Of a DNA stretch of 64,000 nucleotides, positions 46,578 to 55,718 are shown one piece after another (position 1 is the first letter of the stretch; the number at the start of each line of letters is the position of its first letter). The stretch spans positions 4,345,501-4,409,500 of the forward strand of contig NZ_JAQGPN010000001.1 of assembly GCF_028826155.1 (NCBI RefSeq), given 5' to 3'. The notes beneath the pieces were generated by a model. The model did no database searches, was not told the origin of the DNA, and saw only the letters and a list, made by a program, of their open reading frames with translations. The translations under genes and the position numbers were made by a program. This DNA is from Mesorhizobium shangrilense. Lineage in GTDB: Bacteria > Pseudomonadota > Alphaproteobacteria > Rhizobiales > Rhizobiaceae.

Positions 46578-49500
46578 ATGGCCAGATCCGACGGGCTGCT
46601 CGTCAAGGTCCGGGGCGACGGCGCCGGATTTGCGGCCAACACCCGGTCGCTTCGCGCCGGCAAGGTCGAGGCCGAGGCCATCCTGTCGATCCCGGCCGCA
46701 TCCGAAGGCGGCATGGGCGTCGCCGGCGGCCAGGGCGCGACATGGCTGAAGATCAGCGCGAAGAGCGTCCAGTCAGAAAATCCCTGGGACAATGCGCACC
46801 GGATCGCGGAACGTCGCGAAGCCTTCGCGGCCGCGGGCGGACCGTCGGTGCTGGCAGTCGAGCCGGATTTCGTCCAGCAATGGGACTACAAGGACGGCCG
46901 CGGCGACCCCGGCATGGCGCTGAGTGCGGCCCCGGCATGTACGTTCGACGATCAGGACAGCGGCGGCGGCAAGGCCATCTTGCCGGGCAAGGTCGCCTGG
47001 AACGCCGGTCCGGGCTTCAGCCAGTTCGCAGCGGCGCGCACCAAGGTCGGGTCGAAACAGTCCCTTATCACCGTCGCCCATCTTGATACCGGCTTCGATC
47101 CGGCACACCGCACCGTTCCGGCGAACCTCGCGGCGGCGCTGCAGCGGAACTTCGTCAATGACGGAAGGCCTGCTAACGACGCCACCGATCACGCTCCCGC
47201 CGGAACGCTGACCAGCAACCCCGGCCACGGCACGGGGACGCTCAGCTTGCTGGCCGGCAACCGCCTCGCCGGCGTATCGCCCGGCTGGGAAGACTTCAGC
47301 GACTTCGTCGGCGGGGCTCCCGGCGTGTCGGTCATCCCCGTCCGCATCGCCAACTGGGTGGTGCGCTTCACCACCTCGACCATGGTGCAGGGCTTCGATT
47401 ATGCGCGGGCGAAGGGCGCGCATGTGCTTTCCATGAGCATGGGCGGCCTGTCGTCCAGCGCGCTCGTCGACGCCATCAATCTGGGCTACGACGCCGGACT
47501 GGTCATGGTGACGGCCGCCGGCAACAATTTTGCGGGCGTGTTGAGCAGCATCGTCTTTCCGGCCCGCTACAAGCGCGTCCTGGCCGCCTGCGGGGTCATG
47601 GCCGATGGCCGCGCCTATTCCGGGCTCGGGCTGACGACCATGCAGGGCAATTTCGGCCCGCCATCGAAAATGGACACTGCGATCGGCGCCTATACGCCGA
47701 ACGTGCCGTGGGCCGAAATCGACTGTCCCGAAGTGGTCGACATGGACGGCGCCGGCACCTCCGCGGCAACGCCGCAGGTCGCGGCGGCGGTGGCACTCTG
47801 GCTGGCGCAGCACTGGGATACCGTCAAGACCTATCCGCAGCCCTGGATGCGCGTCGAGGCCGTTCGCCGTGCGCTCTTCGCATCGGCGGCCAAGTCCACG
47901 CCCAAGATGGGTCCGGCGGAGACCTTCCAGAAGCTTGGCCAGGGCGTCGTCCACGCCAGCGCCGCCCTGTTGCAGGCGCCGGCGCCCGCCAGCCAGTTGC
48001 GGAAGCTGCCGCCTGCCGAGTATTCGTGGCCCTGGGCCAACCTGCTCTTCGGCGGGGGCGTCAGCGTTGCGCCGGGCGGCGCGTTGTCCCAGCGCGACAG
48101 GATGCTGGTGCTGGAACTCACCCAGATGGCGCAACGCGTCGATGCAGTCGAGAAGGCCATGCTCGACCCGGACGCCGACCCTGCGCAGGTTTCGGCGGCC
48201 GCCCGCAACGCCTATCTCGAAGCGGCGCTCGACGAGGGCAATCCGTCGAAGCCGCTGAAGCATTTTTTGGAAGGCATACTTGCGCGACCGGCGGCGAAGC
48301 CCGCCAAGGCTCCCCCCATCCAGACCGCGCCCACCATAAAGCGCAAGCCGCGCCCGGCCGCACCGCCCAAACGGCGGCTGCGCATCTACGCGCTCGACCC
48401 CAGCGTCGGGACGAAGCTCGATTCCGTGTCGGTTCACGTCGCCACGCTGTCGGTGCCCTGGGACGACCGGCCTGCCACCAGCGAACCCTTGAAGCCGGGG
48501 CCGGTCGGCGAGTATCTGGAAATCGTCGACATCGACCCGGCATCGAACCGCGTCTACGACCCCGTCGACCTAAACGACAAGTACCTTCTCGCCCAGGATG
48601 GGCTGCAGCCGTCGGAAGGCAATCCGCAGTTCCACCAGCAGATGGTCTACGCCGTGGCGATGACGACCATCGGCAATTTCGAACAGGCGCTCGGCCGCCG
48701 CGCGCTGTGGGCGCCGCACTATGCCTATCGCGCCCGCAGCAGCGGCGCGTCGATGATCACAGGCTACGAGGTGCCAAGGCTGCGCATCTACCCACATGCG
48801 CTGCGCGCCGAAAACGCCTACTACAGTCCCGACAAGAAAGCGCTCTTGTTCGGCTATTTTCGATCCGAGGGCGGCGCGACCGCCACGACGCCGCGCGGAT
48901 CTACGGTCTTCTCATGCCTCTCCAGCGACATCATCGCCCACGAAGTCTCCCATGCGCTCCTGGATGGCCTCCACCGTCGTTTCCAGGAAGCCTCGCCTCC
49001 CGACGTGCCCGCATTTCACGAGGCGTTCGCGGACATCGTGGCCCTCTTCCAGCATTTCACCTTGAGGGAATTGGTGAGCTTCGAGATCGGCCGCGTGCGC
49101 GGCGATCTTTCTGCGGCCAACCTGCTTTCCGGGCTCGCCGCCCAGTTCGGCGAAGGCAGCGGCCGGTCCGGTCCGCTTCGAGACTACGCCAATCCAAAAA
49201 TGGCCGATCTGGACTATGACACGACCATGGAGCCGCATGACCGGGGCTCCATTCTGGTCATCGCTGTCTACGAAGCCTTCCTGGCCATCATCGCGCGCCG
49301 AACCGAGGACCTGGTTCGCCTGGCGACCGGCGGCACCGGCGTTCTTCCGGCAGGCGCGCTGCATCCCGGCCTCGTCGACCGCCTGACGGACGACACCGTG
49401 AAGACGGCAAAACACATGCTCAACATGTGCATCCGCGCGCTCGACTACTGTCCCGCGGTGGACATCACCTTTGGCGACTACCTGCGCGCGCTCATAACCG

Positions 49501-50252
49501 CGGACATGGACGCCTTCCCGGAAGACGGGCTGTACTACCGCACCGCCTTCATGGAGTCGTTCCGCAAGTGGAAGCTGCTGCCGCGCGACGTTCGTACCGT
49601 ATCCACCGAGACACTGGCATGGGACGGTCCGGCCGACCCGTCGCCCTCCTGGTTGCGCGGCCTCTTCGAACGCGTCGACCTGTACCGGATCCAGAAGCGC
49701 CCTCGCTCAGAGACCTTTGCGATGGATGAAAGGAACCGCTGGGCGCTGTGGACACGCATGAAGCGTGCGTTCAACGACGCACCCGACCTCTACGAGCAGT
49801 TCGGGCTCCTTCCCGACATGCCGCGATATACGGAAAGGGGCGCGCTTCTGCGCCCGGCCGAGAAGGGAAGCTCGACGTTCGAGGTGTCGAGCGTGCGGCC
49901 GACCCGTCGCGTGGAGCCTGACGGCTCTTTCCGGGTCGAGGTTGTCGCCGTCATGAACCAGCGCGTTCCGTTGCGCGACGATGGAACCCTGGCCTTCGAG
50001 GGCGTCAGGGAAGGGGAAGCCTGGTCGTGGTTCCGCGGCGGCGCGACGATGATCCTGCACCCGCAGCTGGAACACGAGGAAATCCGCTACCTGATTGTCA
50101 AGAACATCAACAGCGAGCAGCGCCGGCTGCGGCAGGCGGAGACCGCATCCCGAAACTTCATGTCGCCGTCGCGGGCGCTCTACTTCGGCGGCGACACATC
50201 CGAACCATTCGCCCTTCTGCACGCGCATGACGAGGACGACGATCATGGCTAA
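46578..50252 (+). CDS. Dual-protease protein: subtilisin-type (S8) domain plus HExxH zinc metalloprotease domain
   Basis: 1224 residues from ATG 46578 (AGAGGA just upstream). After an N-domain of about 150 residues comes a complete subtilase: Asp170 in HLDTGFD, His217 in NPGHGTGTL, oxyanion Asn316 in AAGNNF and Ser395 in GAGTSAATPQ. A Pro/Ala/Lys-rich linker (about 575-610) leads to a second catalytic domain with HEVSH (His788, Glu789, His792) and HEAFAD (Glu815, Asp819), the ligand pattern of M4-like gluzincins. There is no signal peptide, so it is probably cytosolic. The C-terminal 250 residues are unassigned. It is coupled by 8-bp overlap to an MBL-fold gene. Either protease domain alone is common; both in one chain is unusual. 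Confidence 0.85.
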   Translation: MARSDGLLVKVRGDGAGFAANTRSLRAGKVEAEAILSIPAASEGGMGVAGGQGATWLKISAKSVQSENPWDNAHRIAERREAFAAAGGPSVLAVEPDFVQQWDYKDGRGDPGMALSAAPACTFDDQDSGGGKAILPGKVAWNAGPGFSQFAAARTKVGSKQSLITVAHLDTGFDPAHRTVPANLAAALQRNFVNDGRPANDATDHAPAGTLTSNPGHGTGTLSLLAGNRLAGVSPGWEDFSDFVGGAPGVSVIPVRIANWVVRFTTSTMVQGFDYARAKGAHVLSMSMGGLSSSALVDAINLGYDAGLVMVTAAGNNFAGVLSSIVFPARYKRVLAACGVMADGRAYSGLGLTTMQGNFGPPSKMDTAIGAYTPNVPWAEIDCPEVVDMDGAGTSAATPQVAAAVALWLAQHWDTVKTYPQPWMRVEAVRRALFASAAKSTPKMGPAETFQKLGQGVVHASAALLQAPAPASQLRKLPPAEYSWPWANLLFGGGVSVAPGGALSQRDRMLVLELTQMAQRVDAVEKAMLDPDADPAQVSAAARNAYLEAALDEGNPSKPLKHFLEGILARPAAKPAKAPPIQTAPTIKRKPRPAAPPKRRLRIYALDPSVGTKLDSVSVHVATLSVPWDDRPATSEPLKPGPVGEYLEIVDIDPASNRVYDPVDLNDKYLLAQDGLQPSEGNPQFHQQMVYAVAMTTIGNFEQALGRRALWAPHYAYRARSSGASMITGYEVPRLRIYPHALRAENAYYSPDKKALLFGYFRSEGGATATTPRGSTVFSCLSSDIIAHEVSHALLDGLHRRFQEASPPDVPAFHEAFADIVALFQHFTLRELVSFEIGRVRGDLSAANLLSGLAAQFGEGSGRSGPLRDYANPKMADLDYDTTMEPHDRGSILVIAVYEAFLAIIARRTEDLVRLATGGTGVLPAGALHPGLVDRLTDDTVKTAKHMLNMCIRALDYCPAVDITFGDYLRALITADMDAFPEDGLYYRTAFMESFRKWKLLPRDVRTVSTETLAWDGPADPSPSWLRGLFERVDLYRIQKRPRSETFAMDERNRWALWTRMKRAFNDAPDLYEQFGLLPDMPRYTERGALLRPAEKGSSTFEVSSVRPTRRVEPDGSFRVEVVAVMNQRVPLRDDGTLAFEGVREGEAWSWFRGGATMILHPQLEHEEIRYLIVKNINSEQRRLRQAETASRNFMSPSRALYFGGDTSEPFALLHAHDEDDDHG

Positions 50253-51825
50253 GAGGGAAAGCAAGCCCAAAGGCGCCCGATCGAAGACGGGAGCAGCGGC
50301 CCCCTCCCCTGCCGCTACGGCAGCGGCGGCCGCGCGCGCCACGCCGCCTGCCCTGACCGTGCGCCATTACTGCCAGGGCATCGGCGACTGCCACCTCCTC
50401 ACCTTCTTCAAGGACGACGGCAGGCCCTTCCGGATGCTGATCGATTGCGGCATCCACTCCTCGGTCAGCGGCGGTTCGGATCTGATCGACGCGATCGCGA
50501 CCGACATACGCGACGTCACCGGGCGTTCGATCGACGTGCTCGTCGTGACACACGAGCATTGGGATCACGTCTCGGGTTTCTCAACGGCGGGAGAGATCTT
50601 CCAAAGCATCCCCGTCGGCGAGGTGTGGATGGCGTGGACGGAAGATCCGGACGATGCCGACGCCAGGGAGTTCGACATGTTCCGCGCGCAGGCGGTTTCG
50701 GCGCTGCAGGGGGCGAGCCGCCGGATGGAAGCTGCTGGAGAAACCAGCTTCCATATGTTCAGCCTCGGAAAGGGCCTGCAATCCGTTCTCGGCTTCCAGT
50801 TCGGAGCCAAGGGCGAAAAAGTGCGCGCTGCCCGCGACGCGGCGGCCAGACTTGGCACGACGCAACCGCCCCGCTACCTGGAGCCCAGCGCCGCGCCGAT
50901 CACCCTGCCGGGCGTACCCAATCTCAAGGTCTACGTACTCGGGCCGCCGCGCGACAGGAAGCTCCTCAGGTTGGAGGAGAAGGCGGACGAGATGTTCCCG
51001 CTTGCGGACCTGAAGGGTTGGGCGCTCGGAAGGATGCTCGCGGCAGGACTTGCGGCCTCGGCGGGAGAGGTCGGCCCGCTGCCCGGCGAGGACGCCCCGT
51101 TCGACTACAATATCGGCACGCCGCTTGCCGACGCTCTGAACGGCCATGCCGGCGCGATCTCGGATTTCGTGAACCGGCACTATTCCGGGCCGGTTCCGCA
51201 ACCCGAGCCGCCGGCGGAGCGGAAGCGCGCCAAGCGCGTCGTGGACCAGAATCTCCTCGATCAATCCTGGCGGCGCATCGACGCCGACTGGCTGGGCATC
51301 GCCGCCGATCTCGCCCTGCAGCTCGACCGCGGGGTGAACAACACGAGCTTGGTGCTTGCGTTCGAGATCGGCAGCGCGGGCCGCGTCTTCCTGTTCCCCG
51401 GCGACGCCCAGATCGGCAACTGGCTCAGCTGGAAGGATGTGAGCTGGCCGGTCGACACTGGCACGGTGACGGCCGCCGACCTTTTGGCGCGCACGGTCTA
51501 TCTCAAGGTGGCCCATCACGGCAGTCACAACGCCACGCCGCGCCGGAACGGCCTCGACCTGATAACGGCCCGCGACCTCTCGGCGTTCGTTCCCGTGAGC
51601 GAAGAGAGCGCGAGGAAGGTCGGCTGGAGCGAAATGCCGTTCCAGTCGATCCTGACGGCGCTGGCCTCGAAGACCAGCGGGCGCGTGGTTCGCGCCGACG
51701 ATCCGTGGATCGGCGCGTCCGGCGGCGTCCCGGGATTCACGACGCCATCCGGATCGATCCTGGCGGTGCGCAGCGGTGTCATCAAGGGCAGTGCAGCCCG
51801 CTGGGTGGAGTTCGATCTCGCCTGA
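50245..51825 (+). CDS. Metallo-beta-lactamase-fold hydrolase, ComEC-C-like
   Basis: 526 residues from ATG 50245, overlapping the dual-protease stop. The first 40 residues are Ala/Pro/Lys-rich and disordered. The MBL core has THEHWDH (His103, His105, Asp107, His108), a later FLFPGDAQIG Asp ligand and VAHHGSHNAT near residue 430, the order seen in ComEC-type C-terminal MBL domains. An insert of about 200 residues splits the core. Members act as nucleases or phosphodiesterases; the substrate is unknown here. Tight coupling to the protease suggests one functional unit. Confidence 0.82.
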   Translation: MAKRESKPKGARSKTGAAAPSPAATAAAAARATPPALTVRHYCQGIGDCHLLTFFKDDGRPFRMLIDCGIHSSVSGGSDLIDAIATDIRDVTGRSIDVLVVTHEHWDHVSGFSTAGEIFQSIPVGEVWMAWTEDPDDADAREFDMFRAQAVSALQGASRRMEAAGETSFHMFSLGKGLQSVLGFQFGAKGEKVRAARDAAARLGTTQPPRYLEPSAAPITLPGVPNLKVYVLGPPRDRKLLRLEEKADEMFPLADLKGWALGRMLAAGLAASAGEVGPLPGEDAPFDYNIGTPLADALNGHAGAISDFVNRHYSGPVPQPEPPAERKRAKRVVDQNLLDQSWRRIDADWLGIAADLALQLDRGVNNTSLVLAFEIGSAGRVFLFPGDAQIGNWLSWKDVSWPVDTGTVTAADLLARTVYLKVAHHGSHNATPRRNGLDLITARDLSAFVPVSEESARKVGWSEMPFQSILTALASKTSGRVVRADDPWIGASGGVPGFTTPSGSILAVRSGVIKGSAARWVEFDLA

Positions 51826-51889
51826 TCGAAGCGCTCGAAAGGGGAACAGACGCTTTTCCGCGCGCCGCGCTTGCGGTACCGATCCTCGC

Positions 51890-52786
51890 ATGCCGCTCCA
51901 GATCGTCAGCCACCCTGACTACGATGCAGGATTTCCCGCCAGCCACCGGTTCCCGATGGGGAAGTACGGCGCCTTGATCGAGGCGTTGTCGGCGCGGGGG
52001 CTGATGAACGCCGCCGAACGGCCGGCCAAGCCACCACCGGAATGGCTGAAACTCGCCCATGACCCCACCTATGTCGAGCAGGTGCTGGCGTGCACGGTTC
52101 CCCCGGGCATCGAGCGCGAGATCGGCTTTGCGATCGGCGAGCGGGTCTCGCTGCGCGCCCAGCTCGCCAGCGCGGGCACGATCCTGGCGGCGCGGCTGGC
52201 GCTCGCCCACGGCATCGCCTGCAACGCGGCCGGCGGCAGCCACCATGCGCGCCGTGCGCACGGCGCCGGCTTCTGCACCTTCAACGACGTGGCGATCGCC
52301 AGCCTGCTGCTGCTGTCGGAGGGCGCAGTGGGGAACGTGCTCGTGGTCGACCTCGACGTGCACCAAGGCGACGGAACAGCGGAGATCCTCGCGGCCGAGG
52401 AGCGCGCGTTCACCTTCTCAATGCACGGCGACAGGAACTATCCCGTGCGCAAGGCCAAGTCCGATTGGGACATACCGCTGCCGGACGGCATGAGTGACGA
52501 GGCCTATCTCGCCACGCTGCGCGAGGCCCTGCCGAAACTGGCGGGTCTGCGGCCATGGGATCTCGTCTTCTACAACGCCGGCGTCGACCCGCACGGGGAG
52601 GATAGGCTCGGGCGGCTCGCCATGACCGACGCCGGCCTTAGAGCGCGCGAACGTCTGGTCATCGAGTGTTTCCGCGCGCGACGCGTGCCGGTCTGCGGCG
52701 TACTCGGCGGCGGCTACAGTCCGGATGTGCGCGCCCTGGCCGAGCGCCACGCCATTCTCTTCGAGGTGGCCGCGGAGTTCGGGTGA
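51890..52786 (+). CDS. Histone deacetylase family protein
   Basis: 298 residues from ATG 51890. A class II-like HDAC/acetoin-utilisation fold has the His pair and glycine loop GGSHHARRAHGAGFC, Zn ligands in DLDVHQGDGT, and Asp plus Gly-rich loops in YNAGVDPHGED and GGGYS. It likely deacetylates a small acetylated amine or protein lysine using zinc. It is 64 bp downstream of the MBL gene, on the same strand, but this family is widespread in Alphaproteobacteria, so functional linkage to the protease operon is doubtful. Confidence 0.88.
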   Translation: MPLQIVSHPDYDAGFPASHRFPMGKYGALIEALSARGLMNAAERPAKPPPEWLKLAHDPTYVEQVLACTVPPGIEREIGFAIGERVSLRAQLASAGTILAARLALAHGIACNAAGGSHHARRAHGAGFCTFNDVAIASLLLLSEGAVGNVLVVDLDVHQGDGTAEILAAEERAFTFSMHGDRNYPVRKAKSDWDIPLPDGMSDEAYLATLREALPKLAGLRPWDLVFYNAGVDPHGEDRLGRLAMTDAGLRARERLVIECFRARRVPVCGVLGGGYSPDVRALAERHAILFEVAAEFG

Positions 52787-52839
52787 TCGCCCGGGAACGA
52801 TCAGATTCCTGGCTGACCGGACTGCCGGTCGCGCCGAGC

Positions 52840-53103
52840 TCAGCTTCGGAAGCGCGTGATGCGGATGATCAGGAAGAGCGGCACCACGATTGCCGCGCCG
52901 AGCAGCATGTAGCTCAGGAAACGGTCGAGCGTGGCGAAGCCCATGTTCCAGATGCGCTCGAACAAGGCCTGGATGCCATAGACGATATCGAGGGGCGTCC
53001 AGCCGAATGCGCTCATGACCAGGCCGACCAGAAACGAGACGACGACGAGTTTCAGCAGCACTTTGAGCGGCGAGTCGCCGAGGAACCGGGTGAGGCCTTG
53101 CAT
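52840..53103 (-). CDS. DUF6460-type small integral membrane protein
   Basis: 87 residues with two strong membrane helices (LLKLVVVSFLVGLVMSAFGW and MLLGAAIVVPLFLIIRI) joined by an amphipathic segment. It resembles small alphaproteobacterial membrane proteins of the DUF6460 group. Function unknown. It lies on the minus strand between the HDAC-like gene and tRNA-Gly. Confidence 0.7.
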   Translation of the reverse strand: MQGLTRFLGDSPLKVLLKLVVVSFLVGLVMSAFGWTPLDIVYGIQALFERIWNMGFATLDRFLSYMLLGAAIVVPLFLIIRITRFRS

Positions 53104-53286
53104 CGTCCGTCAGTCTCCGCGTGGATTCTGGCCTGCAGATACGCGGCCCGGGCGGCGGCTTCAAGGCAGATCGTCGCCCATTCGCCGCGTGGTTTCGGCC
53201 GGCGTTCCAGGGAGGCCGGCTGCGTGGAATGCGCCGCGGCTTTTCCAATTGCGGACGCACTGCCCGCCATGCTAACCACAGCCTGC

Positions 53287-53360
53287 GCGGGTATGATGTA
53301 ATGGTAGCTTGTCAGCTTCCCAAGCTGAACGCGCGGGTTCGATTCCCGCTACCCGCTCCA
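53287..53360 (+). tRNA. tRNA-Gly (anticodon CCC), island attachment gene
   Basis: A 74-nt cloverleaf with encoded CCA. The acceptor stem GCGGGTA pairs with TACCCGC, the anticodon arm TCAGC-TTCCCAA-GCTGA gives CCC, and the T arm contains GGTTCGATTCC. A P4-type integrase gene starts 163 bp downstream in the same direction, the standard sign that its 3' end is the attachment site. No second copy of the 3' end is seen before base 64000, so attR would lie outside. Confidence 0.95.
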
Positions 53361-53448
53361 GCAAACCGTCCAACGAAGGCAGCATAGGCCAGTATCCCCG
53401 GGATTCTTGGGCTGCTCGCCTCGCGCGCACGTAGCGACGTGCAGCTCC

Positions 53449-53520
53449 ATACCGTGACATCCAGTGGGTTTTTCGGTATGGGTCACGGTATTGCGCATAA
53501 GGTTGGGGCCTCAATACCGT
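53449..53520. repeat. Nested inverted repeats ahead of the integrase gene
   Basis: ATACCGTGAC (53449-53458) and GTCACGGTAT (53482-53491) form a perfect 10-bp inverted repeat. ACGGTATTG (53485-53493) and CAATACCGT (53512-53520) form a second one sharing its middle arm. The same CGGTATT word recurs twice at 63944-63962. These look like integrase arm-type sites or an integrase-gene operator. Confidence 0.6.
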
Positions 53521-53523
53521 AAG

Positions 53524-53865
53524 ATGGCGCTCACAGATATCCAGGCTCGTAACGCTAGGGCTGATGAGAAGCCCCGCAAGTTGTCCGATAGCGCGGGCCT
53601 TTACCTCTACATTTCTACAACCGGCGTGAAGTCGTGGCGGCTCGACTACAGCTATGCCGGAAAGCGCAGAACGCTCACCTTGGGGACTTATCCACAGCTC
53701 GGCTTGGCGAATGCCCGCGAATTGCGTGATCGCGCGAAGGGGAAACTTGCCGAGGGGATCGATCCGTCTCTAGCCAAGAAGCGCGAGCAACTCGCGATTA
53801 AAGCCGCCGCGGGAACCACGTTCGGGCTAGAGCGGCGTGCATTCAGGCATACCCGGCGGCCTTGA
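53524..53865 (+). pseudogene. P4-type tyrosine integrase, truncated after the N-terminal arm-binding domain
   Basis: The intact part covers about 100 residues: MALTDIQARNARADEKPRKL, DSAGLYLYISTTGVKSWRLDY, then GKRRTLTLGTYPQLGLANAR, the DUF4102/arm-binding domain of P4/phage-type integrases. The frame continues about a dozen codons into the IS630 end and stops at 53863-53865. The catalytic domain with Arg-His-Arg-Tyr is missing from both sides of the IS, so it was lost by deletion and not only interrupted. The island therefore cannot excise using this gene. Confidence 0.9.
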
Positions 53866-54868
53866 AGTAGTTCTGGCATTCGGTTGATGGGTAGAGGGTG
53901 CAGATGTCGCCGATGGCCTGCCAGAGGCGGTCGATGGTTCGGATGGCGCGCGTCCTGAGGTGAGCCTTCAGCTTTGAGAAGGCCATCTCGATGGGGTTGA
54001 GATCGGGGCTGTAGGGCGGCAGGAACAGCATCCATGCGCCACGCGCCCGGATGGCGGCCTGCGCCTTTGGGCTCTTGTGGGCGGCGAGGTTGTCGAGGAT
54101 GACGACGTCGCCTTTGGACAGCGTCGGTGCGAGTTGGGTCTCGACATAGGTTTCGAAGATGCAGCGGTTCATCGGCCTGTCGACGACGAAGGGCGCAGTC
54201 AGGCCGAAGCATCTCAGCCCGGCAATGAAGGTCTGGGTCTTCCAGTGCCCGAACGGCGCCTTCGAGCGCAGCCGCTGGCCTTTTGGACATCTGCCGCGCA
54301 GGCGCGTCATCCTTGTGGTGGTTCCGGTCTCGTCGATGAACGTCAGGCGATGGGGTTCAAGCCGCATCCTCGGCTGGCGGGCGACCCACACCTAGCGCGC
54401 GGCTGCGACGTCGGGCCGGTCCTGCTCGCTGGCGGACAGCGTTTTTTTTGAAGCGGTAGCCGTTGCGGATCAGCCAGCGCGAGATCGAGGACGGCGCGAC
54501 GACCGTGTCTCGCCCGGCCAGTTCGGAAGCCAGCTCCGGCATGGTGATGTCGTCTTGCTCGGCGATCCGGCGCACCAGGAAATCCCGGTGCGGATCGAGT
54601 TTCGAGTAGCGCCAGCCGCCCTCCGGCTTTGCCTTGAGGCTGCCGCTCGCACGATACGCCGCCATCAGCTTGACGACGAACGACACCGAAACGCTGAAAT
54701 GGGCCGCAGCCGCATGGCACGTCCCGCCGCGCCCCACAAAGCCCGCAACACGCTCACGAAGATCAAGCGAATAGGATCGGGTCATCGCAAATCACCTCCA
54801 ACCGAAGTGAATCACGAAAACCCAGCTGCTAGAATCCCTTAGATTCAGTCAGAACGCCCGACGCTCTA
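53828..54868 (-). mobile_element. IS630-family insertion sequence
   Basis: A 1037-bp element (53830-54866) bounded by TA dinucleotides (53828-53829 and 54867-54868), the IS630 target duplication. Its imperfect terminal inverted repeats both begin TAGAGCG and match at about 16 of 22 positions. It encodes one IS630-type transposase with an N-terminal helix-turn-helix and C-terminal DDE domain. The flanks do not belong to the same gene (integrase N-terminus on one side, DUF4263-like C-terminus on the other), so an adjacent deletion accompanied or followed insertion. Confidence 0.85.
53843..54785 (-). pseudogene. IS630 transposase, interrupted
   Basis: The N-terminal part (ATG 54785) has LDLRERVAGFVGRGG and SSISRWLIRNGYRFKK. 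It then meets a run of eight A (54442-54449), after which the continuing IS630 sequence (TLSASEQDRPDVAAAR) is in another frame. That frame also has a TAG at 54392-54394 before VWVARQPRM and the DDE core (FIDET, ILDNLAAHKS, PPYSPDLNPIE). A seven-A run would restore the first lesion; slippage on A8 is possible, but the amber codon remains. Probably inactive. Confidence 0.8.
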
Positions 54869-54972
54869 GACGTGATACTCGTTCGATAGAGATCATCACT
54901 TTTGATGAGCTTCTTGAACGGGCACAGTTCATCATCCGCGATGGTGCAGATGTAGGTCAGAGCAGGGATTGA
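54868..54972 (+). pseudogene. C-terminal remnant resembling DUF4263/Shedu proteins
   Basis: Immediately after the IS, 34 codons are open to a stop at 54970-54972, including IEIITFDELLERAQFII. Shedu-type (DUF4263) nucleases commonly end with a segment of the form I-x-I-x-T/F-D-E-L-L-x-R-A. No start or nuclease core remains. The match is to a short motif only, so the family call is tentative; that it is the tail of a lost coding gene is more secure. Confidence 0.4.
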
Positions 54973-55718
54973 AGACGTGCCAACTCGTTCTTGGACAAGG
55001 CTCCGACATATTTCTCTATTGCAGCCTTTCCCGCTTCCGACGCCACAACGTGATCGTCCACGAACTGCCGCATGCGGTCGTCAAGAACAGTGATTTTCTT
55101 TGCCGCCAGATGGCAGTTGAAGCTATCGACGCCTGCTACCGCGACTGCGAGCTTGTTTTTCGACAGGGGAAAACCGGCCATCTCTGCGGCGGAGGTCACG
55201 GCATCAGATACCTCGGCCAGAACGACTTGATCGTCGCAAGAGATCAGGATGTCGTCCATGTAAACTGACACAAGGAAGCCTGCGTCAGATAATTGCCTTA
55301 GTTGGCTACCCAGATGCGATAGTTCCAAAACCAGTGTCGCGAGCATCGGCGACTGGCAGAAGCCATACGGGACGACTTTCTTCAATCCCTCGACCACGAC
55401 ACCATCGACAGCGATGTTGAACGCTCGCGGCTGAGGAAAACCGGTCTGGCGTAGGGCGCGGTAGACCTTCGTTCGCGTTACCTGTCCAAAGAAGTTCGTG
55501 ATGTCGAATCGGGAGAAGAATGCGCTCCCTTGGTGCATGCGCAGCGCCGCGACGTGGCCACCGTGACGTTTGAAGTGAAAGAAAATCCGATGCGGCTTGT
55601 ATCGCTTTAGGATCTGTTTGATCGCCGCTCGACCCCTAACAACTGCGTCCTTGCGCTGAATGTAGACGAACTTACCCGGCTTTAGCTCGAAGCGCCTCTC
55701 GTAGTTGTGGATCGCCAT
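54957..55718 (-). CDS. Small reverse transcriptase, Abi/UG-like (putative defence RT)
   Basis: 253 residues. RT motifs in order: HFKRHGGHVAALR (43-60 region), motif A FDITNFF with Asp72, the motif-B-like PYGFCQSPMLATL (117-129), catalytic YMDD (153-156) and a primer-grip-like FPLSKNKL near 185. The QSP form of motif B is nearer to Abi-P2/unknown-group (UG) RTs than to group II introns, retrons (no NAxxH/VTG) or DGRs (no TSQ). It has no maturase, endonuclease or protease domain and barely a thumb. ATG 55718 overlaps the preceding small ORF by 37 bp. Its lower GC and odd codon use mark it as acquired. Confidence 0.85.
   Translation of the reverse strand: MAIHNYERRFELKPGKFVYIQRKDAVVRGRAAIKQILKRYKPHRIFFHFKRHGGHVAALRMHQGSAFFSRFDITNFFGQVTRTKVYRALRQTGFPQPRAFNIAVDGVVVEGLKKVVPYGFCQSPMLATLVLELSHLGSQLRQLSDAGFLVSVYMDDILISCDDQVVLAEVSDAVTSAAEMAGFPLSKNKLAVAVAGVDSFNCHLAAKKITVLDDRMRQFVDDHVVASEAGKAAIEKYVGALSKNELARLQSLL

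Noticed and set aside
54442..54449. Programmed frameshift in the IS630 transposase at the A8 run
   Set aside because: Slippage on A8 would still meet the TAG at 54392-54394, so decay is the simpler reading.
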